Shown piece after piece: positions 1-8,258 of a stretch of 45,204 bases of DNA. The DNA lies in NCBI GenBank assembly GCA_031292145.1, contig JARLHR010000098.1, positions 1 to 45,204 on the forward strand. Reading direction: 5' to 3'. The notes under the pieces are model-generated. The model ran no database searches. It saw only the letters and a list, made by a program, of their open reading frames with translations, and was not told where the DNA came from. A program made the position numbers and the translations under genes. The DNA is from Clostridium sp. (GTDB lineage Bacteria > Bacillota > Clostridia > Clostridiales > Clostridiaceae). How positions within the stretch are numbered: the stretch's first letter is position 1; every line of letters starts with the position of its first letter.

Positions 1-579
1 GTTGCAGATGGAAAGATTTACGAATATACAAATGGTTCTATGACTAAAACTTATACTTGTGATTCTTCAATAGATTCAATAAGTGTTTATGACGCTAACA
101 ATTTAGTAGCTTGGGCAAATAACGGTGATGTATACACAACTGTTAATGGCGGAGCAGCACAAGCATCAACAGATAGTTCAGCAACTACAACTACAGCTGC
201 AGCTACAACTGCAACTACAGCAGGCTGGGTTAAGAATGCAGATGGAACTTGGGCATATAACAAAGCAGATGGAACTAAAGCTACAGGATGGGTTCAAGAT
301 GGAGCTTGGTATTACTTAAATGCTAATGGAATCATGCAAACAGGTTGGGTAAATGACAACGGAACTTGGTACTTCTTAAATGCATCAGGTGCAATGAAGA
401 CAGGTTGGACAAATGATAACGGAACTTGGTACTTCTTAAAATCATCAGGAGCTATGGCTACAGGATGGGTACAAGACGGTGGAGCTTGGTACTACTTAAA
501 TGCATCAGGTGCTATGCTTGCTAACACAACAACTCCAGATGGATACTTTGTAGGAGCAAATGGAGCTTGGGTGAAGTAA
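1..579 (+). CDS. secreted cell-wall (choline) binding repeat protein, C-terminal part only
   Basis: The reading frame is open from base 1, so the gene begins outside the window and only about 192 codons are visible. The first ~50 residues (ADGKIYEYTNGSMTKTYTCD...) match the same region of the minus-strand protein at 15309-17366 almost residue for residue. A Thr/Ala linker follows, then about five GW-type repeats (TGWVNDNGTWYFLNASGAMK type), ending in DGYFVGANGAWVK. Such repeats bind choline on teichoic acids in other Gram-positives, which fits the lic genes further right. The N-terminal domain cannot be seen; by homology it should be a ~500-residue domain of unknown function behind a signal peptide. 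The stop is TAA. Confidence 0.88.
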   Translation, partial: VADGKIYEYTNGSMTKTYTCDSSIDSISVYDANNLVAWANNGDVYTTVNGGAAQASTDSSATTTTAAATTATTAGWVKNADGTWAYNKADGTKATGWVQDGAWYYLNANGIMQTGWVNDNGTWYFLNASGAMKTGWTNDNGTWYFLKSSGAMATGWVQDGGAWYYLNASGAMLANTTTPDGYFVGANGAWVK

Positions 580-650
580 GATTTCCAATCTACGATTTGG
601 TTATTCGAACTTACTCAGCGAGCGAATGCGAGTAGAGAGTTTCTGCTAAT
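580..650 (+). repeat. dispersed 3'-flank repeat
   Basis: This starts right after the stop codon. It contains CCAATCTACGATTTGG, an inverted repeat, and CTTACTCAGCGAGCGAATGC. The same two blocks recur near 43274-43335, and the first recurs after the paralogous minus-strand gene (about 15285-15305). It looks like a mobile or duplicated intergenic unit; function unknown. Confidence 0.55.
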
Positions 651-668
651 AATTTAATTTATAAATTC

Positions 669-702
669 AAAAGGAGACAGGGCATAGCCTTGTCTCCTTT
701 TA
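669..702 (+). terminator. intrinsic terminator of the partial wall-binding gene
   Basis: The inverted repeat AAAAGGAGACAGGG / CCTTGTCTCCTTTT has a short CATAG-like loop and ends in a T run. A near-identical hairpin sits after the paralogue at 15309 on the opposite strand. Confidence 0.75.
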
Positions 703-747
703 AGTAAAAATTAATATAAAATTAAGAAAAACTAAAGAACACATAAG

Positions 748-776
748 TTTACAGCAAAGTATTATAATGATAATAT
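748..776 (+). promoter_or_regulatory. candidate sigma-A promoter for the gene at 896
   Basis: TTTACA at 748-753, a 17-base spacer and TAATAT at 771-776. Each box has one or two mismatches from consensus. It lies about 120 bases before the start codon. Confidence 0.4.
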
Positions 777-895
777 AAAATTGAGAATTATATGCGGAGA
801 TTTAGGCATTAAATAATACATCTAAAATTCATGAATTTTAGTATTTTTTTATTTTATAGATGAAAATGCTTAAGGTTTAGATAAAGAGGTGAAAT

Positions 896-2344
896 ATGAG
901 TAAGATAGCTAGAAACATAATTATAGCGGCTGTTATTAGTGGATTTTCTATAATAGGACCAAATTGTTTAAGTTTATCAAATAAAGCAGTATATGCAAGT
1001 GAAGATAAGCCTTCTTTGAGAAGTATCTATTTGAGTGAGGGAGATAACATTAGATTTAAAGAAGATGTATATTCTTATATTGTAGACGTAGATAAAGATG
1101 CAGAAACTGCATATATTAAAGCAAAACCGGAGGATCCTTCATATACAGTTAAAATTAATGGTCAAGTTGTAACTGAAAATGATAATTATAAAAAAATGTT
1201 AAATCTAAATAAAGGTAAAAATATTGTAGAAATAGAGGTAGAAGATAGTAAAACGCAAAGTACATCTAAATATAATGTTTATGTATATAGAGGTGGGAAA
1301 GAAGCTGTTTATTTAAATGACATTGATATAAATGGAAGCACTATTGGATTTGGCTACAGCAGTAATTTATATAATGTAGAATTAGATGAGGGGACTGATC
1401 TAGTAGAGCTTGAAACAGTACCTCAAGAGGGTAATTTTTCAATTACTGTTAATGGAAAAGAGTTAGGTGATACAAATTCAATTAAGTTAAGGTTTAATGG
1501 AATAGGTAAATATACATTAAATATAGGGCTTAAAGATAAGGATACAGGAAGAGTAGGAAGTTATACTTTAGATATTTATTTGGGAATTCCAGTAACACCA
1601 AATGTTTCTGATGCTATTAATTCAGTATTAAAACCTAACCAATGGGTAATGGTAAATGGAAGATGGCGATATAATGATGTTCTGGGAAAGCCATTAAAAA
1701 ATGCATGGTTTTATGATGATAAGTATAATAGTTATTTTCATTTTAATGGTTTGGGAAATATGCAGGCAGGGTGGATATATGATGGTGGCAATTGGTATTA
1801 TCTAAATCAAAATGGTGAAATGCAGACAGGATGGATGTATTATGAAAACAAATGGTATTTTTTAGATAGTAATGGAGTAATGAGGACGGATTGGATTGAA
1901 GAAGATGGTGAATGGTATTTCTTAAGAAAAAATGGGGCAATGGCAACAGGGTGGGTACTTAATAATGATAGATGGTATTTTTTAAATTCTAGTGGTGTCA
2001 TGGAAACAGGTTGGTTATATTACGGAAAGAAATGGTATCTACTAAATTTTGATGGGGCTATGGAAACAGGCTGGATTCAAATTGGTGACGATTGGTATTA
2101 TTTAAATGATGATGGGAGTATGAAATCTGGAGAATGGCTTTATTATAATGGGAATTGGTACTATTTAAATTATGCGGGAAATATGCGACATGATAACGTT
2201 AATGATATAAAGCGTGGATGGTTTTCTGACAAAGATGATAATATTTATTATTTTAATGAAGATGGAACAATGAGGACAAGTCCGATAACCTTTGATGGCT
2301 ACACATATAATTTTAATAAAGATGGATCAGTTAATTTTAATTAA
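896..2344 (+). CDS. secreted cadherin-like / choline-binding repeat protein
   Basis: 482 residues, ATG start behind AGAGGTG. A signal peptide covers residues 1-35 (charged start, hydrophobic IIIAAVISGFSIIG, then YASED). Residues about 40-230 hold two cadherin-like beta-sandwich domains (Pfam Cadherin-like type), with the usual 'L..I.L..G' opening, 'YTVKINGQ' centre and 'YNVYVYRG' end. Residues about 250-482 are roughly nine to ten GW-type wall-binding repeats (TGWMYYENKWYFLDSNGVM). No catalytic motif is visible, so this is probably an adhesin or structural surface protein held non-covalently to choline-bearing teichoic acid. Its domain set is shared with the gene at 2840. The start and family are clear; the biological role is inferred. 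Confidence 0.9.
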   Translation: MSKIARNIIIAAVISGFSIIGPNCLSLSNKAVYASEDKPSLRSIYLSEGDNIRFKEDVYSYIVDVDKDAETAYIKAKPEDPSYTVKINGQVVTENDNYKKMLNLNKGKNIVEIEVEDSKTQSTSKYNVYVYRGGKEAVYLNDIDINGSTIGFGYSSNLYNVELDEGTDLVELETVPQEGNFSITVNGKELGDTNSIKLRFNGIGKYTLNIGLKDKDTGRVGSYTLDIYLGIPVTPNVSDAINSVLKPNQWVMVNGRWRYNDVLGKPLKNAWFYDDKYNSYFHFNGLGNMQAGWIYDGGNWYYLNQNGEMQTGWMYYENKWYFLDSNGVMRTDWIEEDGEWYFLRKNGAMATGWVLNNDRWYFLNSSGVMETGWLYYGKKWYLLNFDGAMETGWIQIGDDWYYLNDDGSMKSGEWLYYNGNWYYLNYAGNMRHDNVNDIKRGWFSDKDDNIYYFNEDGTMRTSPITFDGYTYNFNKDGSVNFN

Positions 2345-2839
2345 AATTGTAGAAAAATTAGAATGTGTTAGAAAAATAACTTAAAAGGACCCAATAATAA
2401 TAAAATAATTTGTATTATATAGTAGAAAAAGATCTAAATTATATGATTATAACCAATTTATTAATTAAGATCCAACTTTGCAAGGATTTTAATTGAAACT
2501 AAGGAATTTAATTATTGCATATAACAATAAAAAGTGTATAAGAGTGTAACCTTTTGATATGATTGTAAAAGTTCTTGGAAGGTAAATTATAATCGTGGTA
2601 TTATATAGGTATAAGTTTTGTTGACTCAATATAATATATATGGTAATTTAACTTCTGGTTGTTAACTGAAATATATATATTATTTAATTTGTACATTACT
2701 TTAAATGTAAGTTGGATTTTATACTTATATCATAAATCACCAATTATATAATAAAAAGGGGACATTATACATTGGTATTTTTAATATACATATAATTAAA
2801 TATTACACACATATGAGGCGAATAATGGGGGGACTTTAA
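2345..2839. other. AT-rich intergenic region, about 495 bases
   Basis: No ORF or RNA gene was recognised. A weak promoter pair (TTGACT at 2621-2626, 17 bases, TAATTT at 2644-2649) may drive the next gene. The ribosome site GGGGGG at 2827-2832 lies just before its start. Confidence 0.4.
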
Positions 2840-5062
2840 ATGAGAGTTAAAAAAATTAATTTAAAAAAGATCATATCTTATTTATTAATTTTTAGTGTAT
2901 TTTTTACTTGTGTGCAGATTGGAAGTCTAAAGAAGGCTAATGCAGCTGAAGTAACACAAGTAACAGGATTGATATTTCATCTAGGGGATTCATCAGGCAC
3001 TGAAAAAATTATTGATAAAGATGCCACAGGAGGATATGTTGCTGATAATCTTTCACTTGGACAGATGTTTACTCTAGAACCTGCAACTGGTTATAACATT
3101 ACAAGTGTTACAAGCAGTAATCAAAGTAAAATGAGCATTAATCCACAATCGACTGCTTCTGGAAATTTATACAAGATCACATCTATAACGGATTATAGTG
3201 ATTTTATACTTACAGTTACTATTACGGATAGTAGTGGGAATTCTGTAGCTTATCCAATAAAGATGAAATTTGCATCTGACTCAAATCTCGAATTTTCGAA
3301 CTTAAGTATTGCTTACGATAACCAAACTCCTTTTACAGTGGGTTATTCTGAAACTGATAGTAATGGTGATTATGTTCTTGGACCTGTTGACTCATCCGTT
3401 AGTAAAGCTACAATTAAAATGCTTGATTCAAGTGGTACCCAAATGACATGCACAATTAATGGCTCAAGTAATAATGTAGTAACTCTAGTAGGAGGACAAA
3501 ATACAATAACTATAACTAGAACATATCTTGGTATATCTAAGAATTATACATTGATAATAAATAAAAAAGGTGTGGCAAGTTTACAGTCATTGGTACCATC
3601 TGCAGGAACTTTAGCACCAGCTTTTGCTTCAGATACATATGACTATACAATGACAGTGCCAACAACCCAAACAACTATAGCATTTACGCCTACTTCCGTA
3701 GACAGTGATTCTACTATTAAAGTAAATGGAAGCACTGTTAAAAGTGGAAACAAGAGTAAAGCATTTAATTTAGATGAGGGTGACAATGAAATCAGCATTG
3801 TTGTTACGACTAGTGAAGGTGATACGAATACATATACTGTTACTGTAACTCGCACAGCACAATTTCGAAGTTCGCAGCTTACAGGATTAAGCTTGACATC
3901 AGGAACTTTATCACCAAGTTTTAATAAAGGTATATTTCAATATACAGCAACTGTAGCTAATAATGTTACTTCTGTAGGTGTAACACCTACAGCAGAAGAT
4001 GTAAATGCAACTATTACTGTTAATGGAACTACAGTGCCAAGTGGCGCTACATCACCTAATATCAGTTTAGATGAAGGTGGAAATGTCATTGATGTAGTAG
4101 TTACTGATACTAAGGGAAATACGAATACTTATATTCTAAATGTTACAAGGAGATATCCTAAAGATAATGTTAATTTATCTAGTCTTTCAGTAACAGATGG
4201 TACAATGTCTCCAGTATTTGATCCGGAAACTTATCTCTATAGTGTAAAAGTAACCAGAAATATTGATAAAGTTAAAGTATCATATACTTCACAGAATGAT
4301 AAATCAACAATTAAAATAAACGGCAAGACATATACAAATGGTCAATCTGATTATATAAATCTTGACATAGGAGCAAATCTTGTAAATGTGGATGTTATTG
4401 CAGAAGATGGTAAAACAACTACCACTTATAAGTTGAGTATAATTAGAGGTGATATTGAAGGAACTGACCAATGGGTACTTGTTGCAGGAGAATGGACATT
4501 CTATAATGCAGCAGGCATACAAGTTAAGAATGACTGGGTTAAATATGATAACCAATGGTACTTCATGGATATTAATGGATATATGCAAACTGGTTGGATA
4601 AATCAAAATGGCAATTGGTACTATTTAAATAGTGATGGTATCATGCAAACAGGTTGGTTCTACGATAAAGGATATTGGTATTACCTTCAAGGAGACGGTT
4701 CTATGAGGGTAAATGTTTGGGCTGCTTATAATGGACAATGGTATTTCTTCAATAGTTATGGCCAATTGCAAACAGGCTGGACATTATATTTAGGAAACTG
4801 GTATTACCTAGATGATCATGGAGTAATGCAAAAAGGCTGGGCAACATATGATAAAAATAAATATTATTTAAATGATGATGGTACTATGAGAACAGGCTGG
4901 TTATATAATGGAAGAGTATGGTACTATTTAGATAGTACTGGTAAGATGGTAACAGGCTGGCAAACAATAGATGATAAAAAATATTATTTTGATGCAAGTG
5001 GAGCTATGAAAACAGGGATGATGTTTCTTGACGGTCAATGGATAAATTTGAATAATGTTTAA
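2840..5062 (+). CDS. large secreted cadherin-like / choline-binding repeat protein
   Basis: 740 residues, ATG start 7 bases after GGGGGG. A signal peptide (ISYLLIFSVFFTCVQIG...ANAAE) ends near residue 36. Residues about 40-535 contain a series of cadherin-like beta-sandwich domains. At least three are clear, each opening 'LxxLxxSxGTLxPxF', with 'I.VNG..V.SG' in the middle and closing 'TYTVTVTR'; two earlier ones are more divergent. Residues about 545-740 hold roughly nine GW-type wall-binding repeats (TGWINQNGNWYYLNSDGIMQ). This looks like an extended stalk with a choline-binding anchor. It follows the related gene at 896 but is separated by about 500 bases and has its own terminator, so it is probably transcribed alone. 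Confidence 0.9.
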   Translation: MRVKKINLKKIISYLLIFSVFFTCVQIGSLKKANAAEVTQVTGLIFHLGDSSGTEKIIDKDATGGYVADNLSLGQMFTLEPATGYNITSVTSSNQSKMSINPQSTASGNLYKITSITDYSDFILTVTITDSSGNSVAYPIKMKFASDSNLEFSNLSIAYDNQTPFTVGYSETDSNGDYVLGPVDSSVSKATIKMLDSSGTQMTCTINGSSNNVVTLVGGQNTITITRTYLGISKNYTLIINKKGVASLQSLVPSAGTLAPAFASDTYDYTMTVPTTQTTIAFTPTSVDSDSTIKVNGSTVKSGNKSKAFNLDEGDNEISIVVTTSEGDTNTYTVTVTRTAQFRSSQLTGLSLTSGTLSPSFNKGIFQYTATVANNVTSVGVTPTAEDVNATITVNGTTVPSGATSPNISLDEGGNVIDVVVTDTKGNTNTYILNVTRRYPKDNVNLSSLSVTDGTMSPVFDPETYLYSVKVTRNIDKVKVSYTSQNDKSTIKINGKTYTNGQSDYINLDIGANLVNVDVIAEDGKTTTTYKLSIIRGDIEGTDQWVLVAGEWTFYNAAGIQVKNDWVKYDNQWYFMDINGYMQTGWINQNGNWYYLNSDGIMQTGWFYDKGYWYYLQGDGSMRVNVWAAYNGQWYFFNSYGQLQTGWTLYLGNWYYLDDHGVMQKGWATYDKNKYYLNDDGTMRTGWLYNGRVWYYLDSTGKMVTGWQTIDDKKYYFDASGAMKTGMMFLDGQWINLNNV

Positions 5063-5088
5063 TTAATGGTTAAATTATAATTAAATGG

Positions 5089-5158
5089 TAGGTTATTTTC
5101 TTCTATGTTTTTAAATGTGTATTTGATTAATATGGAAGAGATAACCTATTATTTTTTT
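5089..5158 (+). terminator. intrinsic terminator after the cadherin-like protein
   Basis: TAGGTTATTTTCTTCTAT pairs with ATGGAAGAGATAACCTA (long stem, AT-rich loop), followed by TTATTTTTTT. Confidence 0.7.
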
Positions 5159-5225
5159 ATTCATGTGGTTTAAATCTGTTCATTTTAATAAGTTAGTAGT
5201 TTAATAAAATTGATTTGAAAGAAGC

Positions 5226-5254
5226 TTGAATATGAAGTGAAAAAATAGTATTAT
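5226..5254 (+). promoter_or_regulatory. candidate sigma-A promoter for the LRR protein
   Basis: TTGAAT at 5226-5231, a 17-base spacer and TATTAT at 5249-5254. It lies 46 bases before the start codon. Confidence 0.5.
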
Positions 5255-5299
5255 ATATAAAAAGGTAAAATAAAGTAAAATTAGAAGGAGATAATAAAA

Positions 5300-6430
5300 A
5301 TGTTTAAAATAAGAAAGAATTTGATTAGTAAATTATTAATGTTTACTATGTGTACAACCTTAGTGACACCAATAGTAGCATTATTAGGGGGCGGAACTGC
5401 AATATATGCATCAGCGGCAACAGCAACTGATGCATCATATTTTAATTTTGATGCAAGAACAGGAACAATACTACACTATAATGGTAATGATCCTATGGTA
5501 GTTATACCAAGCACAATTAATGGGGTTGCTGTAAAACGGATAGGAGAATTGGCATTTTTACTAAAACAGAATTTAATGAGCATAACTATTCCAAGTAGTG
5601 TGACCCAAATAGATAATTCTGCATTTGGGAACTGTAGTAGCTTAAAAAGCATAACTATTCCAAATAGTGTAATAAGTATAGGAGAGAATGTATTTTCAGG
5701 ATGCTTTAGTCTGCAAAATATAATTATAGATAATAATTATTACACAAATGTTAATGGGGTATTATTTAATAAATCAAAAACTAAATTAATGGAATATCCT
5801 GAAGGAAAAGTAGATAAGAGTTACATAATTCCCAATGGTGTAGCGAGCATAGCAAATGGTGCATTTCAAGATTGCAATTTAACAAGTATAACTATTCCAA
5901 GTAGTGTAATAAGTATAGGAGATTCTGCATTTTTTTATTGCAGGAATTTAACAAGTGTAAACATTCCTAATAGTGTAACAAGTATAGGAGCAAATGCATT
6001 TGAGACCTGTACTAGTTTAATAAGTATGACCATTCCAAGTAGTATAACAAGTATAGGAAAATATGCATTTAATGATTTGAATAATAATTTTATAGTTTAT
6101 GTAGATAGTGAAAAAGTAAGACAGCTTTTAATTAATTCAGCTTTACCTGAAAATAAAATCAGATTGAGAGCAGTACAAGTAACAAGCATAAAATTAGATA
6201 CTATAAACTTACAATTAAGTAAAAGATATTCTACAATGTTGACACCAACAATATTGCCTACAAATGCAACAAACAAAGCAGTAACATGGAGCAGCAGTAA
6301 TAACCAAGTAGCAACAGTATCTAGCAATGGAAATATTACAGGAGTAGGGGTAGGAATAGCTATTATTACATGCTCGGCTGCTGATGGAAGTGGAAAGAGC
6401 GCAACATGTAAAGTAACAGTAACTAAATAG
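5300..6430 (+). CDS. secreted BspA-type leucine-rich-repeat protein with Ig-like domain
   Basis: 376 residues; ATG preceded by AAGGAG. An N-terminal signal peptide ends near residue 38 (IYASAA). Residues about 45-285 are BspA/LRR_5 repeats of ~23 residues, recognisable by 'L.SITIPSSVTSIG..AF..C'. The C-terminus (about 290-376) is a bacterial Ig-like domain (Big_2) with 'TNKAVTWSSSNNQVATVSSNGNITGV'. BspA-type LRR proteins usually mediate adhesion or protein binding. Unlike almost all secreted neighbours it has no GW wall-binding repeats and no sortase motif, so how it stays on the surface, if it does, is unclear. It is flanked by its own promoter and terminator. Confidence 0.88.
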   Translation: MFKIRKNLISKLLMFTMCTTLVTPIVALLGGGTAIYASAATATDASYFNFDARTGTILHYNGNDPMVVIPSTINGVAVKRIGELAFLLKQNLMSITIPSSVTQIDNSAFGNCSSLKSITIPNSVISIGENVFSGCFSLQNIIIDNNYYTNVNGVLFNKSKTKLMEYPEGKVDKSYIIPNGVASIANGAFQDCNLTSITIPSSVISIGDSAFFYCRNLTSVNIPNSVTSIGANAFETCTSLISMTIPSSITSIGKYAFNDLNNNFIVYVDSEKVRQLLINSALPENKIRLRAVQVTSIKLDTINLQLSKRYSTMLTPTILPTNATNKAVTWSSSNNQVATVSSNGNITGVGVGIAIITCSAADGSGKSATCKVTVTK

Positions 6431-6438
6431 AAAGTTTT

Positions 6439-6475
6439 ATAGGGTAGTGTAAAAACTACTCTATTTTGCTTTTTC
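6439..6475 (+). terminator. intrinsic terminator of the LRR gene
   Basis: ATAGGGTAGT / ACTACTCTAT stem with a 6-base loop, then TTTGCTTTTT. Confidence 0.75.
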
Positions 6476-6758
6476 AGCATTGTTGCTAATATGATGAAAA
6501 AAGCGCCTGTGTTGCCGTAATAACAGGAAGGCAAATGCATTGGTCGTAGTTTTAGGGCATATAAGGAAGTAAAGAGGAAATAAATATTTATATTTCTAGA
6601 TTGGTTAGTGAATCTAATTATAGTGTCTATCTGTTGAATATATAGGAAGAAAATGATATTATTAATATTATAGTGACGGATTATGTAATTTAGATAATTA
6701 ATGTATTTTTATAGAACTATATTATTGCTCTATCATGAGAATTTAAGGGGGAAGAAAA
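6476..6758. other. intergenic region before the chemoreceptor
   Basis: It contains a small inverted repeat CCTGT...ACAGG near 6506-6526 and AT-rich DNA. No gene was recognised and no convincing promoter was found. The ribosome site AAGGGGGAAG precedes the next start. Confidence 0.35.
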
Positions 6759-8066
6759 ATGAATGAAAAGAAAAAAAATATATCATTAAAGGCTAAACTT
6801 ATAATAACATATGTTATTATGAGTATTTTAGTACTTATATCAGCAGTTATAAATTTTAAACAGCTTGCAGATATAAGAGATGGATTGTCAAATGCAGATA
6901 CGATAGGCAGAGATATTACAACAACAATAGTATTGTGTGTAATAAGTGTTATAGTAGCAGTTGGTGCAGCAATATATATTAATAAAAATATAATTAAAAG
7001 ATTACAGGTAGCTCAAAATTTTGCAAAGAAATTAGCTGATTATGATTTTGCTGAAGAATGTGAAGTGACTAAGAATGATGAAATCGGAGCTATTGGAACG
7101 GCATTAAATACTGCACAAAAGAATATAAGGGATCTTATTTCAACTATTCTAAATGAATCTTCAAATATGAGTGCATTAAGTCAAGAGTTGTCAGCAAATA
7201 TTGAGGAAGTTTCAGCTAAACTTCAAGAAGTTGATAATTCTTCAAGGAATATAAACATAACTATGACTGAAACAAGTGCTACAGCTGAAGAAATTGCAGC
7301 TTCTATTGAAGAGGTTAATTCAAGTATGGAAAGTTTAGCAAATAAAGCAGAAGAAGGAAGCACGAATGCCGAAAAAATTAAGAGAAGAGCTGAAAATGTA
7401 AAGGATGGCAGCAGCGCTGCTATAAAAAATACAGCTCAAATTAGAGCACAAAAAGAAAAGAATATAACAAAAGCTATTGAAGATGCGAGAGTTGTTGAAG
7501 AAGTTAAAGTTATGGCAGGAGCAATAGCTGATATTGCAGAACAAACTAATTTATTAGCCTTAAATGCAGCAATTGAAGCAGCAAGAGCTGGTGAATCTGG
7601 AAAAGGCTTTGCAGTTGTAGCAGAGGAAATAAGAACGCTTGCTGAGGAGTCGTCTCAAACTGTTATAACAATTCAAGACACAATAGGAAAAATACAAGAT
7701 GCGGTTAAAAATCTTTCTGAAAACAGCAGTGATATACTTAATTTTATGTCAATTGAAGTTGATAAACAATTACAGGATTATGCTAAGGTTGGAGAGAAAT
7801 ACAGCAGTGATGGTGAATTTGTAAGTTCAATGTCAGAGGAATTAGTTTCAATGGCACAGGAAGTTGAAGCTACTGTTGAACAAATAAATGAAGCTCTTCA
7901 AAGTACAGCAGCAGAAGTTCAAAAATCTTCATTAAATAGTGAAAAGATACAAGATCAAATAGAAAAGAGTTCTCATTCAATGGAGCAAGTATCGAATGCT
8001 GCAGCAGAACAAGCCCAAATAGCAATGCGTTTAAATGAATTAGTTCAAAAATTTAAATTGCAATAA
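6759..8066 (+). CDS. methyl-accepting chemotaxis protein with minimal sensor loop
   Basis: 435 residues, ATG after GGGGGAAG. Membrane segment 1 spans about residues 12-30 and segment 2 about 48-72. Only ~18-20 residues lie between them, so there is no extracellular 4HB, Cache or other ligand domain. A HAMP domain (about 73-125) leads to the coiled-coil signalling domain. Its hairpin tip, [20 protein letters not shown], is intact and flanked by Glu/Gln-rich methylation helices. The protein would form dimers/trimers at the membrane with CheA and CheW. With so little outside, it probably senses a membrane or cytoplasmic signal, or a partner protein. The next gene is a c-di-GMP protein, so both may tie surface behaviour to motility. 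Confidence 0.92.
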   Translation: MNEKKKNISLKAKLIITYVIMSILVLISAVINFKQLADIRDGLSNADTIGRDITTTIVLCVISVIVAVGAAIYINKNIIKRLQVAQNFAKKLADYDFAEECEVTKNDEIGAIGTALNTAQKNIRDLISTILNESSNMSALSQELSANIEEVSAKLQEVDNSSRNINITMTETSATAEEIAASIEEVNSSMESLANKAEEGSTNAEKIKRRAENVKDGSSAAIKNTAQIRAQKEKNITKAIEDARVVEEVKVMAGAIADIAEQTNLLALNAAIEAARAGESGKGFAVVAEEIRTLAEESSQTVITIQDTIGKIQDAVKNLSENSSDILNFMSIEVDKQLQDYAKVGEKYSSDGEFVSSMSEELVSMAQEVEATVEQINEALQSTAAEVQKSSLNSEKIQDQIEKSSHSMEQVSNAAAEQAQIAMRLNELVQKFKLQ

Positions 8067-8091
8067 TAAAAGTCCATTAATATAATATTAG

Positions 8092-8145
8092 AGGCCATCA
8101 AGCTAATTTGTATTTATAATTTGCAAATAGTATGATGGCTATTTA
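8092..8145 (+). terminator. probable terminator after the chemoreceptor
   Basis: GCCATCA (8094-8100) pairs with TGATGGC (8133-8139) across a ~32-base loop that can fold further. The T tract after it is weak. Confidence 0.45.
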
Positions 8146-8258
8146 TAAATATATACAATTTACTAATGATTAAACAACTTAAATAAATTTATCAATTGAT
8201 AAATTGTTAATTGAAATAAATTTTAATTTATATTTAAGGGTTAAGGGGATGAGATTTT

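Noticed and set aside
125-319. 64-residue ORF rich in LQLQ
   Set aside because: It is an out-of-frame reading of the Thr/Ala linker of the surface protein at 1-579 and has no ribosome site.
669-702. Riboswitch or small RNA
   Set aside because: A simple stem followed by a T run directly after a gene, duplicated after its paralogue, is best explained as a terminator.
6097-6540. 147-residue minus-strand ORF
   Set aside because: It is antisense to the LRR/Ig-like gene and its terminator, with no family resemblance and no ribosome site.
8160-8258. c-di-GMP riboswitch before the GGDEF/HD-GYP gene
   Set aside because: Only an AT-rich inverted repeat (TTTATCAATTGATAAA) is present; none of the conserved GEMM core was found.
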